From JAGKXB01 sp964498835 (GTDB lineage: Bacteria > Pseudomonadota > Gammaproteobacteria > Burkholderiales > Burkholderiaceae_D), in NCBI GenBank assembly GCA_964498835.1, contig CAZCIX010000023.1, positions 1 to 30,657 of the forward strand: 30,657 nucleotides of DNA. The letters run 5' to 3'. The position numbers were made by a program, and so were the translations under genes. Below the pieces are notes generated by a model. It searched no databases, was not told the origin of the DNA, and was given only the letters and a program-made list of their open reading frames with translations. Shown here piece by piece: positions 8,740 through 15,681 of this stretch (within the stretch, counting starts at the first letter, position 1; each line of letters opens with the position of its first letter).

Positions 8740-10470
8740 ATGAAGCCTGTTCGCCTTCCCGCTTCCGCCACGCTCGCATTGCCACGCTGGGGATTGCTTT
8801 TGTTGGGCTTGTTGTACATCCTGCCTGGCTTAATTGGTCGGGATCCATGGAAAAACGACGATGCTGCCAGTTTCGGCATTATGTGGACGATGGCGCATGG
8901 CACGTTACAAGATTGGTTGTGGCCCCACATTGTGGGCTATCCGATACCAGAAGAAGGTCCACTCGCATTTTGGCTAGGTGCTATTAGCATTAAATGTTTA
9001 GGCTGGCTCGTTGGGGATGCGCAGGCAGCACGCATTGCAAGCATGCTGTTTTTTTTAATTGGCGCTTTTTCAGTCTGGTATGCCGCTTATTTATTGGGTC
9101 GCCGTACCGAAGCGCAACCACACAAACTCGCCTTTGGCGGACAACCCGAACCGCGCGATTTTGGCCGCACACTGGCCGATGGCGCTTTACTCATTTATCT
9201 CGGTTGTCTAGGTTTATTGGTACATAGCCATGAAACCAGTGCAGAAGCATTACATGTCTCGTTATTGGCATTTTTGCTTTATCGATTAGTTAAATATATC
9301 GAAATACCCAATGCAAGCAACGTCAGCATGGTGGGGTTTGTACTCGGCTGTCTGGCCTTAACACGTGGTTGGGTATTACCACTCACGCTATTTTTTAGCT
9401 TTTTTCTGCTTTTTGTATGGCTAAAGTTAACAGTACGGCGCACCAGTTGGCACTTGATTCTGACCATGCTTGTTGCCATTGCCACGACGCAAATATGGAT
9501 AGCGACTGCACATTTTGTACAACCCTTTGGCAGCACACCCTTTGATGCCTGGATGCAATGGAATAACGAACAAATAGCGCTGCCCAACATTGCTTCCATT
9601 CAATATTTCTTACGCTACGGCATCTGGTTTTTTTGGCCTGCCTGGCCATTTGCAATGTGGGCTGTTTATGCCTGGCGTAGACAACAAAAAGCATTACATA
9701 TCGCGCTACCCCTCACTTTTGTGACCGTACTCGGCCTACTGGCAATGATTAATCCGATACAGGAAGAAAGCATTTTGTTGCCGCTATTACCACCTTTAGC
9801 GATACTGGCAGCATTTGGTTTGCCGACTATGAAACGCGGTGCCATCAATGCAGTGGATTGGTTTTCAGTCATGACACTGACCACATGTGCCGCTTTCATC
9901 TGGATAGGCTGGTTTGCCAAACAAACCGGTTGGCCAGGGAAATTGGCTAAAAACGCATTAAAACTAGTACCAGGCTTCAAACCAGAATTCAATTTAATCG
10001 CCGTCCTAGTCGCCGCCTGCGCCAGCATCGCCTGGATTTTTCTGGTGCATTGGCGCATCTCACGCCGTCCGTCCGTCTTATGGCGCGCCGTTGTTTTATC
10101 CAGCGGTGGTGTGATTTTGTGTTGGTTGCTACTCACCACCTTGTGGCTGCCATGGATCAATTACAGCAAAAGCTACGCCGGTGTAGCACAACAAATCGCA
10201 GCCAAACTACCTGCCGACCACTCCTGCATCGACACCAACATCGGCCCAGCACAAAGAGCCTCATTCGCCTATTTCGGCGCCCTGCACTTTGCCAAATTTC
10301 ACCAAAAAACTTCTTGTAACTTTTTGCTATTACAAGACAGTGTCAAACGTAAGCACGATGATGCGATTGCACCAGTGTTTCAAGATCGTCAATGGCAATT
10401 GCTATGGTCAGGCCGCCGGCCATCAGATCGGGATGAGCGGTTTCGGCTTTATGTACGGAAAAGTCCATAG
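8740..10470 (+). CDS. ArnT-like / GT39 family polytopic membrane glycosyltransferase
   Basis: Integral inner-membrane protein of 576 aa with roughly ten or more hydrophobic helices and a soluble C-terminal domain from about residue 480. This is the architecture of GT39/GT83 lipid-linked-sugar transferases such as ArnT, which adds aminoarabinose to lipid A. The early periplasmic loop after the first helix has GRDPWKNDDA (33-42), matching the place where these enzymes keep the catalytic acidic residue. Helix motifs such as GPLAFWLGA and LALTRGWVLP fit the family. The sugar and acceptor cannot be read from the sequence. ATG 8740 lies 27 bp after the rpmE2 terminator, with no strong ribosome site. 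The gene ends 45 bp before the hsd island. Confidence 0.75.
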   Translation: MKPVRLPASATLALPRWGLLLLGLLYILPGLIGRDPWKNDDAASFGIMWTMAHGTLQDWLWPHIVGYPIPEEGPLAFWLGAISIKCLGWLVGDAQAARIASMLFFLIGAFSVWYAAYLLGRRTEAQPHKLAFGGQPEPRDFGRTLADGALLIYLGCLGLLVHSHETSAEALHVSLLAFLLYRLVKYIEIPNASNVSMVGFVLGCLALTRGWVLPLTLFFSFFLLFVWLKLTVRRTSWHLILTMLVAIATTQIWIATAHFVQPFGSTPFDAWMQWNNEQIALPNIASIQYFLRYGIWFFWPAWPFAMWAVYAWRRQQKALHIALPLTFVTVLGLLAMINPIQEESILLPLLPPLAILAAFGLPTMKRGAINAVDWFSVMTLTTCAAFIWIGWFAKQTGWPGKLAKNALKLVPGFKPEFNLIAVLVAACASIAWIFLVHWRISRRPSVLWRAVVLSSGGVILCWLLLTTLWLPWINYSKSYAGVAQQIAAKLPADHSCIDTNIGPAQRASFAYFGALHFAKFHQKTSCNFLLLQDSVKRKHDDAIAPVFQDRQWQLLWSGRRPSDRDERFRLYVRKSP

Positions 10471-10515
10471 TTTGAATATCACCCGCTACTAATAACTACT
10501 TTAAATATTCTTAAT

Positions 10516-12102
10516 ATGGCTAACGGCGACACTGCAAGGAAAAATAGTAACGGCAGCAACCTTGGCTTTGAAGCCGAAATGTTCAAAGCAGCCGACAAGC
10601 TACGAGGCAACATGGAGCCCTCTGACTACAAACACGTAGCACTGGGATTGATCTTCCTAAAATATATTTCCGATGCCTTCGAAGCCAAACATAAGGCATT
10701 GCTGGCAGAAGATGCACGAGCCGCCGAGGACAAGGACGAGTACCTTGCGGAAAATGTGTTTTGGGTGCCGAAAGAAGCACGCTGGTCGCACCTGCAAGCC
10801 CATGCAAAATTGCCAACAATCGGTGCCTTGATTGATGACGCCATGCGCGCTATCGAGAAAGACAATGAATCGCTCAAGAGCGTATTACCCAAAGATTACG
10901 CCCGCCCCGCCTTGAACAAGATCATGCTAGGCGAGCTAATCGATCTCATTTCGCTTGTGGCATTAAATGAAGAAAGCGACCGCTCCAAGGACATCCTCGG
11001 ACGCGTGTATGAATACTTCCTAAGCCAATTTGCTGGTGCCGAAGGTAAGCGCGGCGGCGAGTTCTACACGCCACGCTCCGTCGTACGCACACTAGTTGAA
11101 ATGTTAGAACCCTACTCAGGGCGTGTGTATGACCCATGCTGTGGTTCGGGCGGAATGTTCGTGCAATCGGAAAAATTCGTGCAAGAGCATGGTGGCCGCA
11201 TCGGTGACATCGCAATTTATGGGCAAGAATCCAACTACACCACGTGGCGACTAGCCAAGATGAATCTGGCCGTGCGGGGCATCGACTCAGACATTCGCTG
11301 GAACAACGAAGGCAGCTTCCACAAAGATGAGCTGCGCGACCTCAAAGCTGACTACATCATCGCCAATCCTCCATTCAATATCTCTGACTGGGGTGGCGAT
11401 CGTCTGCGAGAAGACGTGCGCTGGAAATTCGGCGTGCCACCAGTAAGCAACGCCAACTACGCCTGGCTGCAACACATCTACCACCATCTTGCGCCTAATG
11501 GCACGGCAGGCGTAGTACTGGCCAACGGCTCCATGAGCTCTAACCAATCTGGTGAAGGAGAAATCCGTAAAGCAATGATTGAAGCCGATGCGGTCGACTG
11601 CATGGTGGCATTGCCCGGGCAACTCTTTTACTCCACCCAAATCCCCGCCTGCCTGTGGTTTTTAGCACGCAACAAAAACCCCGGCAAAGGCTTGCGGGAT
11701 CGACGCGGGGAGGTTTTGTTCATCGATGCTCGTAAGCTAGGCGTGCTGGTAGATCGCACCCGACGCGAGCTTAGCGATGAAGAAATCCAAAAAATTGCTG
11801 ACACCTATCACCTATGGCGTGGCGAAACGCTTGACCGTCATTCCCGCGAAGGCGGGAATCCAACGACTTATCAAGACATTCCCGGCTTTTGTAAATCCGC
11901 TTCACTAGAAGACATCCGCAAGCACGGCCATGTATTGACACCAGGACGCTACGTAGGTGCGGTCGAACAAGAAGATGATGGCGAACCCTTCGAAGAAAAG
12001 ATGCTGCGCCTATCAAAGCAATGGCGTGAACAACGTGTGGTAGCGGCCAAGCTTGATGCGGCGATTGAGGCTAACTTGAAGGTGCTTGGTTATGGGGAAT
12101 AA
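10516..12102 (+). CDS. hsdM: Type I restriction-modification methyltransferase subunit HsdM
   Basis: N6-adenine DNA methyltransferase subunit of a type I restriction-modification enzyme; with HsdS it methylates host sites. The N-terminal helical HsdM domain (15-150) contains the family start FEAEMFKAADKLRGNMEPSDYKH in part. The SAM-binding motif I is DPCCGSGG (206-213) and the catalytic motif IV is NPPF (284-287). At 528 aa it is the usual length. Residues 441-449 read RHSREGGNP, the translation of a palindromic repeat inserted in frame in the loop before DIPGFCKSASLEDIRKHG, so a selfish repeat appears to have become coding sequence here. It is the first gene of the island, and no ribosome site is obvious before ATG 10516. 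Confidence 0.97.
   Translation: MANGDTARKNSNGSNLGFEAEMFKAADKLRGNMEPSDYKHVALGLIFLKYISDAFEAKHKALLAEDARAAEDKDEYLAENVFWVPKEARWSHLQAHAKLPTIGALIDDAMRAIEKDNESLKSVLPKDYARPALNKIMLGELIDLISLVALNEESDRSKDILGRVYEYFLSQFAGAEGKRGGEFYTPRSVVRTLVEMLEPYSGRVYDPCCGSGGMFVQSEKFVQEHGGRIGDIAIYGQESNYTTWRLAKMNLAVRGIDSDIRWNNEGSFHKDELRDLKADYIIANPPFNISDWGGDRLREDVRWKFGVPPVSNANYAWLQHIYHHLAPNGTAGVVLANGSMSSNQSGEGEIRKAMIEADAVDCMVALPGQLFYSTQIPACLWFLARNKNPGKGLRDRRGEVLFIDARKLGVLVDRTRRELSDEEIQKIADTYHLWRGETLDRHSREGGNPTTYQDIPGFCKSASLEDIRKHGHVLTPGRYVGAVEQEDDGEPFEEKMLRLSKQWREQRVVAAKLDAAIEANLKVLGYGE
11835..11861 (+). repeat. REP-like palindromic element inside hsdM
   Basis: ATTCCCGC - GAAG - GCGGGAAT (11840-11859) is a perfect 8-bp stem. 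With its flanks CGTC and CCA it matches the widespread GTCATTCCCGCG...GGCGGGAATCCA repeat family. It is read in frame as RHSREGGNP. Related elements lie at 24926-25013 and 29988-30079. Confidence 0.88.
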
Positions 12103-12141
12103 ACCCATGATCGAAAGTTATTAACTGATGTTACGCACCAA

Positions 12142-12184
12142 GCTCCCTTCTCCCGCAAGCGGGAGAAGGGTTGGGGATGAGGGC
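12142..12184. repeat. Second-family palindromic repeat after hsdM
   Basis: CCCTTCTCCCGC - AA - GCGGGAGAAGGG (12145-12170) has perfect 12-bp arms and is followed by TTGGGGATGAGGGC. It lies between hsdM and the 76-aa ORF. A degenerate copy in the opposite orientation lies inside metG (29555-29594). The hairpin could reduce read-through or shield mRNA ends within the hsd operon. Confidence 0.85.
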
Positions 12185-12231
12185 GGTCATAATGCTTTTA
12201 TCCTTTTTACAAGTATTGCAAAGGAGAAAAA

Positions 12232-12462
12232 ATGACCGTTGCCGAATTAATCAGCCACCTACAAACCTTCCCGCCAGATTTAGAAGTTATCGTCTCCAGC
12301 TACGAACAAGGCTACGACCCAGTCACTGATCTGCGTGAGCTCACCATCGAAAAATCTCCAGATGCACCATGGTATGTCGGCGTCTATGACGATGCGCCAG
12401 CATCAAATCACAAGGCACTGCTGATCAGATCACGCTTTTTGTGGGCGGAGAAAAAGTCATGA
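12232..12462 (+). CDS. Unknown 76-aa protein of the hsd island
   Basis: Small acidic soluble protein with no signal peptide or membrane helix. It begins MTVAELISHLQTFPPDLEVIV. This start resembles small proteins seen near phage and restriction loci (MTV-ELI..L..FP.DL.V pattern), but I cannot name a function. It has a strong ribosome site (AAGGAG, 8 bases before ATG 12232), so translation looks real. Its stop TGA overlaps the ATG of the following 23-codon ORF (ATGA). The place between hsdM and hsdS suggests a partner or regulator of the restriction enzyme; this is inference from position only. Confidence 0.75.
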   Translation: MTVAELISHLQTFPPDLEVIVSSYEQGYDPVTDLRELTIEKSPDAPWYVGVYDDAPASNHKALLIRSRFLWAEKKS

Positions 12463-12530
12463 ACTGGTGTATGCGATTTAATCGTCTGAATGATGCCGAC
12501 CAATGGGAGGAGCTTGGGAATGGTGAATGA
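12459..12530 (+). CDS. 23-codon ORF coupling the 76-aa gene to hsdS
   Basis: ATG 12459 overlaps the preceding stop (ATGA), and the frame runs 23 codons to TGA 12528-12530, eleven bases past the hsdS start at 12520. The peptide starts MNWCMRFNRLNDADQWEEL. Its last codons contain the hsdS ribosome site GGAGGAG (12506-12512). It may be a coupling mini-cistron that delivers ribosomes to hsdS, a remnant of a longer gene, or chance. The overlaps at both ends are what argue for it. Confidence 0.45.
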   Translation: MNWCMRFNRLNDADQWEELGNGE

Positions 12531-13797
12531 GTGGCGCACAGTTTCACTGGGTGAACTATTCAGGGTCAAACATGGATTCGCTTTCAAGAGCGAATACTTC
12601 ACTGACGAACCGCAAGACACTGTTTTGGTTACCCCAGGCAATTTTGCTATTGGCGGAGGTTTTCAAGATGGCAAGCGCAAGTATTACAAGGGACAGTTGC
12701 CAGAGGATTACGTTCTCAAACCGGGGCAAATTGTCGTGACGATGACAGATCTCAGTAAAGAATCCGACACTCTCGGATACGCTGCGAGCATTCCAAATGA
12801 CTCAACTATTTGGCTGCACAACCAACGAGTTGGATTGCTCGAATTTAAGACAGCCATACCCACAGAACCACGATTTTTTGAGTATTTATTACGCACACAC
12901 GAATATCGTTCATGGATTGTGGGCTCTGCTACGGGAACAACAGTAAAACACACAGCCCCGGAGCGAATCGAGAGCTTTGCTACACGACTCCCCCCTATCG
13001 AAGAACAACGCGCCATCGCCCACATCCTCGGCACGCTAGACGACAAAATCGAACTCAACCGCACGCAGAACGAAACACTGGAAACAATGGCCCGCACCTT
13101 GTTCAAAGCATGGTTCGTAGATTTCGAGCCAGTGCGCGCCAAGATGGAAGGACGTTGGCAACGCGGCCAATCCCTGCCCGGCCTGCCGGCGCATCTTTAC
13201 GATATTTTTCCTGATCGGCTTGTTGAGTCGGAGTTGGGGGAGATTCCGGAGGGGTGGGAGATTGCAAAAGTTGAGACCGTGCTAAAGCGATTACCAGCCA
13301 AGGTTAGGTACACAAAAAATCAAGTTTCTAGCCATGGGAAAATTCCTGTTTTTGAACAAGGTGCATCACTAGTTTTAGGGTTTCACGATGGAGAAGCCTT
13401 TTATCAAGCTAATGCAGATGACCCAGCTTTTGTTTTTGGAGATCACACATGCATCACTAAATTGTCCTGCCGGCCTTTCGATGTTTCGCAGAATGTAATT
13501 CCTCTGCGCGGTCAAGGTCGTCCAACAATGTGGGTCTATTACGCCATCAATGAAAAGCAGAAATTTGAAGAGTATCGGCGACACTGGATGGAGCTAATCA
13601 CAAAGGATTTAATTGTTGCGCCAAGCCACATCTGCTTAGAGTTTTCCAATTGGGTTACTGCACTCCACATCCAAATGGAGCAAAGTGAGCAAGAAACTCA
13701 CACCCTTGCCCAACTGCGCGACACCCTACTGCCCAAGCTTATCTCCGGAGAACTGCGCGTTGCGAATGCCGAGCACATCGTCGGAGCAACGATATGA
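12520..13797 (+). CDS. hsdS: Type I restriction-modification specificity subunit HsdS
   Basis: DNA target recognition subunit of 425 aa shared by the methylase and the restriction complex. The first target recognition domain begins WRTVSLGELFRVKHGFAFKS and runs to about residue 160. The central conserved helix region starts LPPIEEQRAIAHILGTLDDK and continues through FVDFEPVRAKMEG (about 165-215). The second recognition domain starts near GEIPEGWEIAKVE, and the C-terminal conserved helix includes TLAQLRDTLLPKLISGEL. ATG 12520 is chosen over an in-frame ATG at 12490 because GGAGGAG lies 7 bases before it. The stop overlaps the next ATG (ATGA, 13794-13797). The target half-sites cannot be predicted by eye. 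Confidence 0.96.
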   Translation: MVNEWRTVSLGELFRVKHGFAFKSEYFTDEPQDTVLVTPGNFAIGGGFQDGKRKYYKGQLPEDYVLKPGQIVVTMTDLSKESDTLGYAASIPNDSTIWLHNQRVGLLEFKTAIPTEPRFFEYLLRTHEYRSWIVGSATGTTVKHTAPERIESFATRLPPIEEQRAIAHILGTLDDKIELNRTQNETLETMARTLFKAWFVDFEPVRAKMEGRWQRGQSLPGLPAHLYDIFPDRLVESELGEIPEGWEIAKVETVLKRLPAKVRYTKNQVSSHGKIPVFEQGASLVLGFHDGEAFYQANADDPAFVFGDHTCITKLSCRPFDVSQNVIPLRGQGRPTMWVYYAINEKQKFEEYRRHWMELITKDLIVAPSHICLEFSNWVTALHIQMEQSEQETHTLAQLRDTLLPKLISGELRVANAEHIVGATI

Positions 13798-14540
13798 CTT
13801 TGGATTGGTGCCCTGGCATTCGCGAGGCCTGCAGCCATTGGCGTGATGCGCCGATGTTGCAACAAACCTTCGAGGCAATGGAGCGTAATCTGGAGCAAAA
13901 CAACGACGCTTGTATAGACTGCGCCAAAACCGTCGTCGAGGTGATCTGTCGCGTGGTGGTAGAAAGTTTTCACACCCAGCAAACTCCGCTCAAACCCACG
14001 CAGGAAACACCATCGCTGTCGGATTGGCTGACCGCAGCAATTCGGGCCCTCAAGCTGGGCGACGTACGTGATGACCGGTTCAAAAAACTGGTGTCCAGCC
14101 ATCACAAATTGGCCGACGCGCTAAATGACTTGCGCAACAAGGCGGGCCCCGCCAGCCACGGCAGAGATCCATATCTGAATCGGTTGGCAGAACACCACCG
14201 CCGCAGCGCGGTTCTGGCGGCCGACGCCATCGTGGCATTCCTACATCAGGCCTATCTGGATACTCAACTCGATCCGATAAGCTCCCGCGAGCCGTGGGAG
14301 CGATTTGCAGAAGATAACGTGCTGATTGATGCGCACGTGAGGCTCACGGTGGATACTGAGGACGGTGACTCGCCGCTCTTGCGTTTTCTACTGCCAAGTG
14401 GTGATGAGTTATCCATCAACATCGAAGTCAGCCGTTTGCTTTACCAACTGGATCGAGACGCCTATGTCGAAGCATTGAACACAGCGCGTGGAGCACTGGA
14501 TTCTTCTATGGAGCCAGTTGACAAACAAGGAGAACCTTAA
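13794..14540 (+). CDS. Abortive infection C-terminal domain (Abi_C-like) protein
   Basis: Soluble protein of 248 aa. The middle part has the features of the Abi_C family: DACIDCAKTVVEVICR (38-53), a helical stretch, then LNDLRNKAGPASHGRD (110-125), followed by a helix pair ending in DAIVAFLHQAYL. Proteins with this domain are found in phage-resistance loci and often beside type I restriction genes; the biochemical activity is not known to me. Its start overlaps the hsdS stop (ATGA). Its stop overlaps the start of the hsdR relic (TAATG), so it is embedded in the operon. Together with the RhuM-Fic gene it looks richer in G+C than the housekeeping neighbours, which suggests transfer. The last residues QGEP match the end of the RhuM-Fic protein (AGEP) because both end in the duplicated hsdR leader. 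Confidence 0.72.
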   Translation: MTLDWCPGIREACSHWRDAPMLQQTFEAMERNLEQNNDACIDCAKTVVEVICRVVVESFHTQQTPLKPTQETPSLSDWLTAAIRALKLGDVRDDRFKKLVSSHHKLADALNDLRNKAGPASHGRDPYLNRLAEHHRRSAVLAADAIVAFLHQAYLDTQLDPISSREPWERFAEDNVLIDAHVRLTVDTEDGDSPLLRFLLPSGDELSINIEVSRLLYQLDRDAYVEALNTARGALDSSMEPVDKQGEP

Positions 14541-14582
14541 TGGCATTCTTACCCGAAACCGCCATAGAACAAACGCTACTAG
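14529..14582 (+). repeat. Direct repeat copy 1: hsdR ribosome site and first codons
   Basis: 54 bp beginning GGAGAACCTTAATGGCATTC. It matches copy 2 at 15628-15681 with five transitions and no indels. The two copies bracket the RhuM-Fic gene with a period of 1099 bp. Each includes the ribosome site and the end of the preceding gene. Confidence 0.93.
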
Positions 14583-14656
14583 CCCGGTTGCGTACGCTCG
14601 GTTATCAGATTAAGCATGATGGTGCCAAGGCACCTTGCAGGAAAACCAAGATATGA
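14540..14656 (+). pseudogene. Truncated hsdR 5' relic (38 codons)
   Basis: The frame starts MAFLPETAIEQTLLARLRTL, clearly homologous to the start of the intact HsdR at 15639 (MAFLSEAAIEQALLDQLRSL). Homology fades after about codon 27, and the frame stops at TGA 14654-14656. The stop overlaps the ATG of the RhuM-Fic gene (ATGA). At DNA level 14529-14582 and 15628-15681 match at 49 of 54 positions, and all five differences are transitions. It may be a dead fragment left when the RhuM-Fic gene was inserted, or it may still act as a short coupling cistron for that gene. Confidence 0.85.
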
Positions 14657-15639
14657 CAGAACAACAATTGATCATTTTTGAATCGAGGTCGGGCCAAGTT
14701 GAGGTGCGGCTTCAGGGCGATACGGTTTGGCTCTCGCAAGAGCAGATGACAGTTTTATTTGGGCGTGAGCGATCGGTGATTACCAAGCATATTCGCAATG
14801 TATTTAGCGAGAGTGAACTGGAGCAGGAGGCAGTATGTGCAAATTTTGCACATACTGCCAATGACGGGAAAACCTATCAGGTGGTTCATTACAACTTGGA
14901 TGTGATCATTTCCGTTGGTTATCGCGTCAAATCGCAGCAAGGTACCCGCTTCCGTCAATGGGCCACGCGCGTTTTACGCGAGCACTTAACCCAAGGTTAC
15001 ACGTTGAGCCAGCAGCGGTTCGAGCACAATGCCGCTGAGCTGGAGGCTGCGCTGACGTTAGTGCGCAAGGCAGCGGCGGGCGCGGCGCTGACCACCGAAC
15101 AAGGGCGCGGTTTGGTGGATGTGATTGCCCGCTACACGCAGACTTTTTTATGGCTGCAACGCTATGACGAAGGACTGTTGTCTGCGCCAGCTTGTAGTCC
15201 GGGTGGTGTGCTGCCCACGCTGGATGAAGCCCGCGCCAGCCTTGCGCAGCTCAAGGCCGATCTGATGGTGCGGAGCGAAGCGACCGAGCTGTTTGGCCGC
15301 GAGCGTGGTGATGCGTTTGCCGCGATTTTGGGAAATCTGGAGCAAACGGTGTTTGGTGAACCCGCCTATCCTACGGTGGAATCCAAGGCGGCGCACCTGC
15401 TGTATTTCGTGATTAAGAACCACCCGTTTTCGGACGGCAACAAGCGTTCTGGGGCCTTTTTGTTCGTGGACTTTTTGGCACGCAATGGGCGGCTTATTCG
15501 TGATGGAGAGCCGGTTATCAATGATGTGGGGCTGGCGGCGCTGGCATTGCTGGTGGCGGAGTCCGATCCCAAGGCTAAGGACGTGATGATTCGTTTGATT
15601 GAAAATATGCTGGCCCCACGTCAGGCAGGAGAACCCTAA
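14653..15639 (+). CDS. RhuM-family / Fic (Doc-type) fusion protein
   Basis: Protein of 328 aa with two parts. The N-terminal RhuM-like domain (about 1-125) contains VWLSQEQMTVLFGRERSVI, KTYQVVHYNLDVIISVGYRV and FRQWATRVLREHL. The Fic domain (about 150-320) has the active-site loop HPFSDGNKRSGAF (257-269). Fic enzymes transfer AMP or phosphate to target proteins; the GNKR form instead of GNGR is the Doc-like variant that can act as a kinase. ATG 14653 is chosen, overlapping the relic stop; AGGA lies about 10 bases upstream. The stop overlaps hsdR (TAATG). A perfect 15-bp-arm palindrome lies in its N-terminal codons (14829-14859). In this context it is a likely toxin or defence effector; the activity and target are inferred. 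Confidence 0.88.
   Translation: MTEQQLIIFESRSGQVEVRLQGDTVWLSQEQMTVLFGRERSVITKHIRNVFSESELEQEAVCANFAHTANDGKTYQVVHYNLDVIISVGYRVKSQQGTRFRQWATRVLREHLTQGYTLSQQRFEHNAAELEAALTLVRKAAAGAALTTEQGRGLVDVIARYTQTFLWLQRYDEGLLSAPACSPGGVLPTLDEARASLAQLKADLMVRSEATELFGRERGDAFAAILGNLEQTVFGEPAYPTVESKAAHLLYFVIKNHPFSDGNKRSGAFLFVDFLARNGRLIRDGEPVINDVGLAALALLVAESDPKAKDVMIRLIENMLAPRQAGEP
14829..14859. repeat. 31-bp perfect palindrome inside the RhuM-Fic gene
   Basis: GGCAGTATGTGCAAA, a single T, then TTTGCACATACTGCC: 15-bp perfect arms centred on 14844. It lies 176 bases into the gene and is read as AVCANFAHTA. It could be an operator, a strong mRNA hairpin or a recombination site. It is not followed by a T run, so it is not a standard terminator. 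Confidence 0.9.
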
Positions 15640-15681
15640 TGGCATTCCTATCCGAAGCCGCCATAGAACAAGCGCTACTAG
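15628..15681 (+). repeat. Direct repeat copy 2: intact hsdR start
   Basis: Second copy of the 54-bp repeat, beginning GGAGAACCCTAATGGCATTC. It forms the last codons of the RhuM-Fic gene and the ribosome site and first 14 codons of the intact hsdR. Confidence 0.93.

Noticed and set aside
12145..12170. Hairpin after hsdM as a rho-independent terminator
   Set aside because: No T tract follows, and the same repeat type is inside metG; downstream hsd genes need read-through.
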